NCBI RefSeq assembly: GCF_003008515.1
Contig: NZ_CP027668.1
Span: forward strand, 3,761,001-3,825,000
DNA from: Phreatobacter cathodiphilus
Lineage (GTDB): Bacteria; Pseudomonadota; Alphaproteobacteria; Rhizobiales; Phreatobacteraceae
Direction of reading: 5' to 3'
Length of the DNA stretch: 64,000 nucleotides
The translations under genes were made by a program, and so were the position numbers. A model generated the notes under the pieces. That model had not been told where the DNA came from, did not search any database, and was given only the letters and a program-made list of their open reading frames with translations. Positions 18,759-27,410 of the stretch are shown in pieces (the first letter of the stretch is position 1; every line of letters begins with the position of its first letter).

Positions 18759-19487
18759 TCACGCAATCAGTTTCAGCGCCCGGAAACTCGCATGGCCGTC
18801 CCGCCCGACGATGATGTGGTCGTGCACGGCGATCCCCAGGGGACGGGCGATGTCGACGATCTGCTGGGTCATGAGGATGTCGGGTCGCGACGGCGTCGGA
18901 TCGCCCGAGGGATGATTGTGCACGAGGATGACCGCCGTCGAGGACAGTTCCAGCGCCCGTTTCACCACCTCGCGCGGATAGACCGGCGTGTGATCGACCG
19001 TCCCTTCGCCCTGCACCTCGTCGGCCAGCAGCGCGTTCTTGCGGTCGAGATAGAGCACGCGGAACTGCTCGCGCTCGGAGAAGGCCATGGCCGTGCGGCA
19101 ATAATCGATCAGGGCCGTCCAGGACGAGAGGACGGGCCGGCGGGCGATCTCGGCCCGCCCCATGCGCAGCGCGGCCGCATGGACGAGTTTCAGCTCCGTC
19201 GTCACCGTCGCGGTCACGCCCTCCACCTCCGACAGACGCACTTCGGGCGCCGCCACGACGTCGGCGAAGGAGCCGAACCGCTTGAGGAGCGCCTTGGCGA
19301 GGGGCTTCACGTCGCGCCGCGGAATGGCGCGGAACAGCACGAGTTCCAGGAGCTCGTAATCCGCCAGGGCGTCGGCCCCGGCCTCGCGGAACCGGTTGCG
19401 CAGGCGTTCGCGATGGCCGTGGAAATGCGGCGCCTCGGAAAATCCCTGAGGGTCGTCGGCCGCAGGCGCGGTGCTGTCGATGGCCAT
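18759..19487 (-). CDS. radC: RadC-family JAB/MPN protein
   Basis: The 242-aa protein has an N-terminal helix-hairpin-helix-like region ([24 protein letters not shown]) and a C-terminal JAMM metalloprotease-like domain with E-x(n)[14 protein letters not shown], the complete zinc-binding motif. RadC was once linked to DNA repair, but its cellular role is still not established. A second in-frame start a few codons on is less likely because residues 1-20 match the usual variable N-terminus. The gene is divergent from acuI with a 158-bp gap that carries both promoters. Confidence 0.93.
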   Translation of the reverse strand: MAIDSTAPAADDPQGFSEAPHFHGHRERLRNRFREAGADALADYELLELVLFRAIPRRDVKPLAKALLKRFGSFADVVAAPEVRLSEVEGVTATVTTELKLVHAAALRMGRAEIARRPVLSSWTALIDYCRTAMAFSEREQFRVLYLDRKNALLADEVQGEGTVDHTPVYPREVVKRALELSSTAVILVHNHPSGDPTPSRPDILMTQQIVDIARPLGIAVHDHIIVGRDGHASFRALKLIA

Positions 19488-19645
19488 GGCTCCATTCCCT
19501 CAGGCGACGGTAGCCGACAATGGCCGGCGGCAGCCCTCCGGTTGTTTCCGGATGCGATGCCATCGGTCCTTCGACGGATCGGCACCCGCTTGCCCTCGGC
19601 GGCCCGGCGGTGGACTGTCGCCGCCGCGAATAAGGAGAGAATGCG

Positions 19646-20632
19646 ATGGGTACGTTCAGGGCGGTCGTCGTCACCAAGACCGAAACCGGCACACAGGCGG
19701 AACTGACCCGCTTCGACGAGGCCGACCTGATGGAGGGCGACGTGACGGTGCGGGTCTCGCATTCCACGCTGAACTACAAGGACGGCCTGGCGCTGACCGG
19801 CAAGGCGCCCGTCGTGCGCCGTTTCCCGATGATCCCCGGCATCGACTTCGCCGGCATCGTCGAATCCTCCTCCCATGCCGATTTCAAGCCCGGCGACGCG
19901 GTCATCCTCAACGGCTGGGGCACGGGCGAGACCCATCTCGGCGCCTATGCCGAGAAGACCCGGGTCAAGGGTGACTGGCTGGTGCCGCTGCCCGCCGGCC
20001 TCACCGCCGCCGAGGCCATGGCCGTCGGCACCGCCGGTTATACCGCCATGCTCTGCGTCATGGCCCTCGAACGCCACGGCATCACCCCGGAGCGCGGCCC
20101 CCTGGTGGTCACCGGCGCCGCCGGCGGCGTCGGCTCCGTCGCCACCGCCCTTCTCGCCCGCCGCGGCTACCATGTCGTCGCCTCCACCGGCCGCCCGCAG
20201 GAGGCGGACTACCTGAAGTCGCTCGGCGCCGCCGAGATCATCGACCGCGCCGAGCTCTCCGGCCCCGGCCGGGCTCTCGGCAAGGAGCGCTGGGCCGGCG
20301 GCATCGACTCGGTCGGCTCGCACACTCTCGCCAACGTCCTGTCGATGACACGCTACGGCGGTGCGGTGGCCGCCTGCGGCCTCGCCCAGGGCATGGACCT
20401 GCCGACCACCGTCGCGCCCTTCATCCTGCGCGGCGTCTCTCTGCTGGGCGTCGATTCGGTGATGGCGCCGAAGGCTCTGCGGCTCGAGGCCTGGTCGCGG
20501 CTCGCCGCCGAACTCGACCGCGAGAGCCTGGCGCGCCTCACCTCCACCATCCCCCTCGAAGGGGTGATCGAGGCGGGGAGCGCCATTCTCGAAGGCCGCA
20601 TCCGTGGCCGCGTGGTGGTCACGATCGACTGA
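19646..20632 (+). CDS. acuI: Acryloyl-CoA reductase-type MDR oxidoreductase (AcuI/YhdH family)
   Basis: This 328-aa zinc-free medium-chain dehydrogenase/reductase belongs to the AcuI/YhdH family, which reduces acryloyl-CoA to propanoyl-CoA with NADPH, removing toxic acrylyl intermediates. Seen: [31 protein letters not shown], the cofactor loop [12 protein letters not shown] and the family's [18 protein letters not shown] and [10 protein letters not shown] stretches. The ATG is preceded by AAGGAGAG at optimal spacing. Substrate is inferred from family; other alpha/beta-unsaturated carbonyl substrates remain possible. Confidence 0.88.
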   Translation: MGTFRAVVVTKTETGTQAELTRFDEADLMEGDVTVRVSHSTLNYKDGLALTGKAPVVRRFPMIPGIDFAGIVESSSHADFKPGDAVILNGWGTGETHLGAYAEKTRVKGDWLVPLPAGLTAAEAMAVGTAGYTAMLCVMALERHGITPERGPLVVTGAAGGVGSVATALLARRGYHVVASTGRPQEADYLKSLGAAEIIDRAELSGPGRALGKERWAGGIDSVGSHTLANVLSMTRYGGAVAACGLAQGMDLPTTVAPFILRGVSLLGVDSVMAPKALRLEAWSRLAAELDRESLARLTSTIPLEGVIEAGSAILEGRIRGRVVVTID

Positions 20633-20692
20633 CACGGTGTCCGGAACGGGGACCGCGCCGCGGCGTTGACCCGGTCAGGACAGGAACGACCG

Positions 20693-21163
20693 ATGCCGCT
20701 CACGCGCCGGGCCGCCATGGCCCTCCTTCTCGGCATGGCCGCCCTCGCAGGGCGGCCACAGCCCCTGCTCGCCCAGGCTGGCTATCCCCCGCCGGCACCG
20801 GGCATGGCGCCTCCGTCCTTCGGAGAGCCTACGCGCCAGCATTTCGAGATCCTGCGCCAGCAGGAGAACGACCGGCGATCCTTCGACACCTTCCAGCGCG
20901 GCCAGCAGCGCGAGACCGACCGCAACCTCGAGATCCTGCGGCGCCAGCAGCGCGACCAGCAACGGATTCGCGACGCCGACAGGGCCCAGGGCCGCGCCGC
21001 CGACGAGGCGCGCACCGCGCCGGGCCGGCAGGTCCAGGGCCGGCCCGCCCGCAGGACGCTCAGCGAGGCCGAGCGCGAGCGCATCAACCGCGCGGCGCGA
21101 CGATCGGGCTCCCTCGGCACGCCCTCGATCATGATCGAGGATCCGCCCCGCCGCCGTCGTTGA
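20693..21163 (+). CDS. Secreted Arg/Gln-rich protein of unknown function
   Basis: This 156-aa protein has an N-terminal export signal (MPLTRRAAMALLLGMAALAG... ending LLAQA; the twin arginine could suit Tat). The mature part is highly charged and rich in Arg, Gln and Asp, with repeated ILRQQENDRR / ILRRQQRDQQR segments predicted to form a coiled coil, and a basic C-terminus (PPRRRR). No known domain was recognised. The ATG at 20693 is chosen because it directly begins the signal; an upstream start at 20666 would precede it with charged residues. Confidence 0.65.
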   Translation: MPLTRRAAMALLLGMAALAGRPQPLLAQAGYPPPAPGMAPPSFGEPTRQHFEILRQQENDRRSFDTFQRGQQRETDRNLEILRRQQRDQQRIRDADRAQGRAADEARTAPGRQVQGRPARRTLSEAERERINRAARRSGSLGTPSIMIEDPPRRRR

Positions 21164-21252
21164 CGACGGTCGGGCAGCAGCATCGGGGGCGGCCCGCAAC
21201 GGTAGATTTCGCACCGCAAAAGAGCCATGATCGCTGCGGAACCTGACACTCC

Positions 21253-22605
21253 ATGTCCCGCACCCGCCTCGCCGCCCTCTCGATCCTCTGCGCCCTGATC
21301 GGCTGCGCCGCTCTGGTGACGTTCTGGTACAACCGCCCGACGACGGTCACCATCGCGGTCGGGCCCTCGGGATCGGAAGCGGCGCGGCTGATCGATGGCT
21401 TCCGTCTCGCCCTGCAGCGCGAGCGTTCCAGCGTGCGCCTGCGGCTCGTATCCTCCGATTCGCCATCCGACAGCGCCGCCCGGCTGGAACGCGAGGATGT
21501 CGATTTCGCCATCGTCCGGGCCGACATCTCCATGCCGCCCTCGGCCATGGTGGTCGCCGTCTGGCAGCGCAATCCGGTGATCCTATCCGCTCCCGCCACG
21601 GCCGGCATCGAGCGCTGGACCGATCTCGGCGGCAAGACCATCGGGGTCATGGGGCGCGGTGTCGGCTACAACATCCGGCTGATCCAGACGATCCTGCGCG
21701 AGCACGGCGTCCAGCCTTCCACGGTGCGCATGGTCGAGGTCCTGCCATGGGAGACCGCGGACATCTTCCGCAAGAAGCAGATCGAGGCGCTGGTCACCGT
21801 CGGCCCGCCCTCCTCCAAGCCGGTGGCCGACGCCCTGTCCGGCCTGGTGCGCGAGACGCCGGACGGCAAGGTGATCCTCGTGCCCGTCCGCGAGGCCGAG
21901 GCGGTGGCCGACCGCGTCGCCTACCTCGAATCCATGGACGTCATCGCCGGGTCCTTCGGCTCCAACCCGCCGCGGCCGGCCGAGAACTTCCCGACCCTCG
22001 GCGTCGTCCATTATCTCGTGGCGCGCCGCGGGGTTGATGATGCGGTCGCCTCCGAATTCACCCAACAGCTCTTCACGCTGCGCCCGGCGCTCGCCGCCCA
22101 GCACCCGGCCGCCAACCGCCTGGAGGTGCCGGACACGGAGAAGGGCTCCTCCGTCCAGGTCCATCCCGGGGCGCTCGCCTATCTCACGGGCGAGCAGAAG
22201 ACCTTCGTCGAGAAATACAGCGACTATCTCTATCTCGCCATTTTCGGCCTCTCACTCGGCGGCTCGGCCGTTGCCGCCGTCCTCGGCTATTTCGGCCTCG
22301 GCCGCCGCGACAAGGACCCCGGGCACCTGCCCGAGGTTCTGATGATGCTGCGCCAGGTGCGGGCCACCGACGACAACGACGTGCTCGACGAGATCGCCCA
22401 CCGCGCCGACGACATCTTCGTCGAATCGATCGAGGCCTCGAAGCGCCCGGATTTCGATTCCAGCCAGTTCGCCACGCTCACCCTCGCCCTCGACCGTCTC
22501 AACGCCTCCATCGCCGACCGGCGCCGCACCATCGCGATGATGGAGGATGTCGAGGAGGAGGAACAGCCTCCGGCACCCGTGGCGGTGACCATCGCCCGGG
22601 GGTGA
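21253..22605 (+). CDS. TAXI-family TRAP solute-binding protein, membrane-anchored with cytosolic tail
   Basis: The 450-aa protein has an N-terminal membrane segment (residues 4-26), a TAXI-type periplasmic binding domain (about 30-315; IAVGPSGSEAARLIDGFRLAL, DFAIVRADIS, GGKTIGVMGRGVGYNIRLIQ), then a second membrane segment (about 325-348) and a 100-residue charged tail that should be cytosolic. Ordinary TAXI proteins are about 320 aa, soluble and paired with a TRAP permease; no permease gene is nearby. The layout suggests a receptor that signals or feeds an unlinked permease. Function is inferred. Confidence 0.8.
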   Translation: MSRTRLAALSILCALIGCAALVTFWYNRPTTVTIAVGPSGSEAARLIDGFRLALQRERSSVRLRLVSSDSPSDSAARLEREDVDFAIVRADISMPPSAMVVAVWQRNPVILSAPATAGIERWTDLGGKTIGVMGRGVGYNIRLIQTILREHGVQPSTVRMVEVLPWETADIFRKKQIEALVTVGPPSSKPVADALSGLVRETPDGKVILVPVREAEAVADRVAYLESMDVIAGSFGSNPPRPAENFPTLGVVHYLVARRGVDDAVASEFTQQLFTLRPALAAQHPAANRLEVPDTEKGSSVQVHPGALAYLTGEQKTFVEKYSDYLYLAIFGLSLGGSAVAAVLGYFGLGRRDKDPGHLPEVLMMLRQVRATDDNDVLDEIAHRADDIFVESIEASKRPDFDSSQFATLTLALDRLNASIADRRRTIAMMEDVEEEEQPPAPVAVTIARG

Positions 22606-22657
22606 CGAGGCGGGCCGGCAAAGCTATAGGATCGGTCCGTCGCCGCTGAGGAGGACC

Positions 22658-23101
22658 GTGGTGGTAGCGCCCCGGATGGAAAGCCGGACCAGTTCGATCG
22701 AGGAGGCCTGCATCGCCAAGGGGATGCGGATGACCGATCAGCGCCGCGTCATCGCCAGGGTCATCGAGGCGGCGGCCGACCATCCCGACGTGGAGGAGCT
22801 GCACCGCCGGGCGGCCTCGGTCGATTCGAACATCTCGCTGTCCACCGTCTATCGTACGGTGAAGCTGTTCGAGGATTCCGGCATCATCACCCGCCATGCC
22901 TTCGGCGACGGCCGGGCCCGCTACGAGACCATTCCGGAGGCCCATCACGACCACCTGATCGACCTGCGGTCGGGCCGGGTGGTCGAGTTCCAGTCCGAGG
23001 AGATCGAACGCCTGCAGGCCGAGGTCGCCCGCAAGCTCGGCTATCGGCTGGTCGACCATCGCCTCGAACTCTATTGCGTGCCGCTCGATGAAGAATCCTG
23101 A
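22658..23101 (+). CDS. Fur/Mur-family metal-responsive repressor
   Basis: This 147-aa Fur-family regulator has the winged helix (SLSTVYRTVKLFEDSGII) and the metal motif HHDHLIDLRSGRVVEF. The CxxC zinc pair found in enterobacterial Fur is absent (DLRSGR in its place), as in many alphaproteobacterial Fur/Mur proteins, which often respond to manganese. It lacks the haem-binding features of Irr. The start is one of two adjacent GTGs (22658 or 22661) after a strong GAGGAGGA ribosome site; the second has better spacing. It overlaps plsC by 14 nt. Confidence 0.85.
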   Translation: MVVAPRMESRTSSIEEACIAKGMRMTDQRRVIARVIEAAADHPDVEELHRRAASVDSNISLSTVYRTVKLFEDSGIITRHAFGDGRARYETIPEAHHDHLIDLRSGRVVEFQSEEIERLQAEVARKLGYRLVDHRLELYCVPLDEES

Positions 23102-23954
23102 CAGGCCGGGCACCGAGTTCGGGCGCGGAGGCCCCAGCGTCTTCGATACGATCCGCGCCCTGGTCTGGCTCGCGCTGATCATCGCCGCCGCTCTGGTGCT
23201 GCTGCCGGCGCAGATGATCGCCCACGGTCTCGGCCTCTCTGCCCGGCGCACCATCCCGATCCTCTTCCACCGCATCGTGCTCAGGGCGCTCGGCGCCAGG
23301 ATCACCGTGCGCGGCGAGCCGACCTCCCACCGCCCCGCCCTCTTCGTGCCCAACCACGTCTCGTGGATGGACATCATGGTGCTGGGCGCCTTCGCCCCCC
23401 TCTCCTTCGTCGCCAAGTCCGAGATCGCGACATGGCCGCTCTTCGGCTATCTCGCGCGTCTGCAGCGCTCGATCTTCGTCGACCGCGACCGCCGCCACAC
23501 CACCTCCCGCACGGCGGAGGAGATGATCGCGCGCATGCGCGAGGGCGAGCCCGTGGTCCTCTTCGCCGAGGGCACCTCTTCCGACGGCAACCGTGTCCTG
23601 CGCTTCCGGCCCGCCCTGGTGGGAGCCGCCGAGAGCCTGGCGCGCGCCACCGGCGAGACGGTCTGGATCCAGCCCATCGCCCTCGCCTACCGCCGCATCA
23701 ACGGCCTGCCCGCGGGCCGCCAGCATCGCCCCCGCATCTCCTGGGTCGGCGACATCGAGCTGGTGCCCCATGCCTGGGCGCTGCTCAAGGACGGTGCCGT
23801 CGACGTCGATCTCATCTTCGGCAATCCCGTGCCCTTCGATCCCAGCGCCGACCGCAAGGCCATCGCTCATTTCCTCGAACAGCGCGTGCGCGGCCTGCAT
23901 GCCTCCGCCCTCACCGGCAAGGAGGAGAACCTGCCGCCGCTCGCCGCTCTCTGA
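23088..23954 (+). CDS. plsC: 1-acyl-sn-glycerol-3-phosphate acyltransferase
   Basis: This 288-aa PlsC-type enzyme would acylate lysophosphatidic acid to phosphatidic acid at the inner membrane. It has an N-terminal hydrophobic segment (TIRALVWLALIIAAALVLL), the catalytic HX4D box NHVSWMD, the IFVDRDRR motif and FAEGTSSDG. The gene starts within fur (14-nt overlap) and ends 15 nt from the addA stop on the other strand. Pairing with fur is positional; a functional link is not shown. It could use ornithine-lipid or other lyso-lipids instead. Confidence 0.85.
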   Translation: MKNPDRPGTEFGRGGPSVFDTIRALVWLALIIAAALVLLPAQMIAHGLGLSARRTIPILFHRIVLRALGARITVRGEPTSHRPALFVPNHVSWMDIMVLGAFAPLSFVAKSEIATWPLFGYLARLQRSIFVDRDRRHTTSRTAEEMIARMREGEPVVLFAEGTSSDGNRVLRFRPALVGAAESLARATGETVWIQPIALAYRRINGLPAGRQHRPRISWVGDIELVPHAWALLKDGAVDVDLIFGNPVPFDPSADRKAIAHFLEQRVRGLHASALTGKEENLPPLAAL

Positions 23955-23969
23955 CGGCTGCTGTCCGGC

Positions 23970-26900
23970 TCAGGCGAGGCCGAGCTGCGCGAGCATCGCG
24001 TCGAGACTTTCGGCGGGGACCGCCATCACGTCCGGCAGCGTCGTCCAGATCAACCAGGCCTCGACCGGCCGGCCCGGCACGATGCCGGCGAGCAGCGCCC
24101 GGTAGATGGCGAGCTGCGCGAGATAGGCCTCGGGCACGTCGTCGAGGCGGACGGGCGCCGGGACGTTGGTCTTGAAATCGGCGATGATCACCCGCTCCGG
24201 CGTCACCAGGAGCCGATCGATCTGGCCGGAGACCGGCTTGCCGCCGAGCCGCCCGGCGACCGGCACCTCCGCCCGGCTTCCCGGGCCGAACAGGCCCGCC
24301 ACGCGCGGATCGGTCATCACCCGCATCGCCTCCTCGGCGAGACGCGCCGCCTGCTCGTCCTCGATGTCGCTTTGCGCCGCGAGGAAGCGGCCGGCGGCTT
24401 CCGCCCGCCTGTCGAAGGGCAGGTCGGGCAGGGACTGCAGCAGCCGGTGGACGATGGTGCCGCGGCGCATCGCCGCCTCGCGGCTCGTCGAGGCCTCGCG
24501 CGAGCGGGCCGGACCCGCCTCGCCGCCGAAGCCCGACGGCGTGAGCGCCCGCGGTGGAACGGCGACCGCGGGAGCCGGCCGGACGAGCCAGTCCGGCAGC
24601 GCCGTACGGCCCGCCGGCGTCGCTGCGGAGACGGCAGGCGCGTCCGCGGCGGCGGCGACCGGCCCGTTGCGCCAGCGTTTCACCACGCCGTCGCCGTCGT
24701 CGGCCGGCTCCTCCACCGCCTCGCTGCCGATGGTCCGGTCGATGATGTCGTACCAGACGTCCGGGCTCGGCTTTTTCGGCCGGGCGCCGCAGACGATCAG
24801 CCGGTCCGCCGCCCGCGTCATCGCCACGTAGAGCAGGCGACGGTATTCCTCCGCCTGCGCGTCGCGGCTCATCCGGCGCGCTTCCGCCACCAGCGGCGTA
24901 TCGGCCTTGGAGGCCGGCGACCAGACGAGGCGCGGCGGCGAATCGGCCGGCGCATTGGCCGGGCGGATGGCGAAAATCTTCGGGTCGTGGCTGCCGCCCG
25001 GCTTTCCCATCGTGTCGGCGAGAAAGACGATGTCGGCCTCGAGGCCCTTGGCGCCGTGGACGGTCATGACGCGCACCTCGTCGCGGCCGAGCTCCATGTC
25101 GCGCTTCACGTTGACCTCGCTCGCGCGCATGGCGGCGAGGAAGCCGCGCAGCGTCGGGATGTCCGTCGATTCGAAGGCCAGCGCCATGGACATGAATTCG
25201 TCGAGGGCGTCGGCCGCCTCCGATCCGAGCCGCGCCAGCATGGCCCGCCTGCCGCCGTCGCGCGCCAGAACCCGGCCGTAGAAGGCAGCCGGCGACAGCG
25301 CCAGGGCTTCGTCGCGCCAGCCGGCGAGGCGGGTGGCGGCGGGGTGCGCGTCTTCGGCCAGGGCGTCCCAGAGCGAGCCGGTGCGCCCCGCGGCGATCTC
25401 CAGCAACTCCTCCTCGCCCATGCCGACGAGCGGGCTCTTCAGCACGGCGGCGAGCGACAGATCGTCGTCGGGCGTCAGCAGGCAGTCGCCCAGCGCCAAG
25501 AGATCCATCACCGCTATATGCTCGCCGAGCACCAGCCGGTCGGCACCGGCCACCGGCACCCCGGCATTCTTCAGCGCGCGGATGATGCTCTCGAAGATCG
25601 GCCCGCGCCGCCGCACCAGAACGAGGATGTCCCCCGCCCGGATCGGCCGGTCGCGGTCCGGCAGGCGGTGTCCCTGGTCGAGCCAGAGCCGGACATGGCG
25701 GGCGATCCGCGCCGCCAGCCGCTCGGCGGCGTCGCCGAGGGTCGGCGCGTCGACCGGCGCGGTCCAGGGCGAGCGGTCCTCGGCGCTCTCCGGCTCGGTG
25801 GCGGGCCAGAGTTCCACGAGGCCCGGCGCCGCCTGGCGCGCCGCCTCGTGCGGCGTCAGCGGTCCCGGCGTGAAGGACAGGCCCTTGCGCGCCTCCTCGT
25901 CGGCGAAGACCCGGTCGACGGCGCTGAGCACGGCGCGGGTCGAGCGGAACGAGAAGTTGAGTCGGATCTGCCGTTCGAAGGGCCGTTCGGCCGCGGCGAA
26001 CCTGCGGGCGAAGTCGTCGCGCAGGCTGCTGAAGTTCTGCGGCACCGCGCCCTGGAACGAATAGATCGATTGCTTCTCATCGCCCACGACGAAGAGCGTG
26101 CGCGGCATGCCGCGCGCGCCCTCGCCCGCCGTGAACTCCTCGATCAGGGCGCCGACGATCTCCCACTGGTCGGGGCTGGTGTCCTGAGCTTCGTCCACCA
26201 GCACGTGGTCGATGCCCTGGTCCAGCTTGTAGAGGATCCACGGCGCCGAGCCGTTGCGCAGCAGATCGCGCGTGCGCACGATGAGGTCGGCGAAGTCGAG
26301 CGCCCCGCGCGCCGCCTTTTCCGTCTCCACGCGCTCGCAGATCGCTTGCGCCAGGGTGAGCAGCGCCGCCGTGCCGTCGCGAAGCTGCGCCGCCTTGCGC
26401 TTCTGCCGCAGCTCCGCGAGCCGCGCCCTTTCTCGCTCGAGGAGGGCGCAGAGGGCCGGCTCGCGCGTCGCCACCGCCTTGGTGACGAGCCTTTGCCTGG
26501 GGTCGCCATCGGCCTTGAGGAAGATGCGCTCGTAGAGCTCCGCCCGCCGTTCCGGCATCCGCTCTGCCTCGCGCAGCGCCGCCGCCACGCCGGTGTCGGA
26601 GGCGGCGGTGGAGAGGTGCAGCAGCGTTTCGGCGACGCCGGCCCATTCGGACGGCGGCAGCTCCGCCTCGGCGACGATGGCCGCGGCCAGCGCCGCCTCG
26701 GTCTCGCCGGGCAGCAGGCCGAACAGGTCTCCGAGCGTGCCGATGGTCCGCTCGAGGCCGCCGCGGGCCGCGATGTCCGCCTCCATGGCGTGGCGGGCGG
26801 CCAGGGCCTCTCCGAGCAGGTCGTCCACCGTCGAATCGGCGGCGACCGTGGAGAGATAGGCGAGCGCCTGCCCGGTCCGCCCGTCGGGTTCGGCAGCGGC

Positions 26901-27410
26901 CTCCAGCAGGATGGCGAGCTTGGCCCGCCGCACCATCTCCTCGTGCTCGCGCTCGTCCAGGACGGTGAACTGCGAGGCGACGTTTGCCTCGAAGGGGAAT
27001 TGGTGCAGCACGCGTTCGCAGAAGGCGTGGATCGTCTGCACCTTGAGGCCGCCGGGCGTCTCCAGCGCCTCGGCGAAGAGCCGGCGCGCCCGGCGCAGCG
27101 TCGCGGCGTCGTGGTTCTCGCCGTCGAGGGCATGGAGGGCGTCGCGCAGCGTTGCGTCGTCCATCACTGCCCATTGCCCGAGCAGCTCGAAGACGCGGTT
27201 GGCCATGGTCGCCGCCGCCGCCTTGGTGAAGGTCAGGCACAGGATGGCGCCCGGCGGCGTGCCGGCCAGCATGAGCCTGACGACACGGCGCGCCAGCACA
27301 TAGGTCTTGCCCGACCCGGCATTGGCCGAAACCCAGGCGGAATGGGCGGGATCCGAGGCCCGCCGCTGGGCGAGGACGGCTTCGGGCGGGGCTGAGAGGT
27401 TGCGGCTCAT
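23970..27410 (-). CDS. addA: Double-strand break repair helicase-nuclease AddA
   Basis: AddA is the UvrD-like helicase and one of the two nucleases of AddAB, the RecBCD equivalent that resects DNA ends for recombination. The 1146-aa protein has Walker A SANAGSGKTYVLARR, VDEAQDTSPDQW (motif II), GDEKQSIYSFQGA, VMTVHGAKGLEADIV and LLYVAMTRAADRLIV helicase motifs, and a C-terminal RecB-type nuclease with RVIIADFKTN. The ATG at 27408-27410 overlaps the addB stop (ATGA). Confidence 0.95.
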   Translation of the reverse strand: MSRNLSAPPEAVLAQRRASDPAHSAWVSANAGSGKTYVLARRVVRLMLAGTPPGAILCLTFTKAAAATMANRVFELLGQWAVMDDATLRDALHALDGENHDAATLRRARRLFAEALETPGGLKVQTIHAFCERVLHQFPFEANVASQFTVLDEREHEEMVRRAKLAILLEAAAEPDGRTGQALAYLSTVAADSTVDDLLGEALAARHAMEADIAARGGLERTIGTLGDLFGLLPGETEAALAAAIVAEAELPPSEWAGVAETLLHLSTAASDTGVAAALREAERMPERRAELYERIFLKADGDPRQRLVTKAVATREPALCALLERERARLAELRQKRKAAQLRDGTAALLTLAQAICERVETEKAARGALDFADLIVRTRDLLRNGSAPWILYKLDQGIDHVLVDEAQDTSPDQWEIVGALIEEFTAGEGARGMPRTLFVVGDEKQSIYSFQGAVPQNFSSLRDDFARRFAAAERPFERQIRLNFSFRSTRAVLSAVDRVFADEEARKGLSFTPGPLTPHEAARQAAPGLVELWPATEPESAEDRSPWTAPVDAPTLGDAAERLAARIARHVRLWLDQGHRLPDRDRPIRAGDILVLVRRRGPIFESIIRALKNAGVPVAGADRLVLGEHIAVMDLLALGDCLLTPDDDLSLAAVLKSPLVGMGEEELLEIAAGRTGSLWDALAEDAHPAATRLAGWRDEALALSPAAFYGRVLARDGGRRAMLARLGSEAADALDEFMSMALAFESTDIPTLRGFLAAMRASEVNVKRDMELGRDEVRVMTVHGAKGLEADIVFLADTMGKPGGSHDPKIFAIRPANAPADSPPRLVWSPASKADTPLVAEARRMSRDAQAEEYRRLLYVAMTRAADRLIVCGARPKKPSPDVWYDIIDRTIGSEAVEEPADDGDGVVKRWRNGPVAAAADAPAVSAATPAGRTALPDWLVRPAPAVAVPPRALTPSGFGGEAGPARSREASTSREAAMRRGTIVHRLLQSLPDLPFDRRAEAAGRFLAAQSDIEDEQAARLAEEAMRVMTDPRVAGLFGPGSRAEVPVAGRLGGKPVSGQIDRLLVTPERVIIADFKTNVPAPVRLDDVPEAYLAQLAIYRALLAGIVPGRPVEAWLIWTTLPDVMAVPAESLDAMLAQLGLA

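Noticed and set aside
24372-27395. 1007-codon open frame on the plus strand
   Set aside because: It mirrors addA and has only Arg/Gly/Asp-rich sequence. addA carries every helicase motif.
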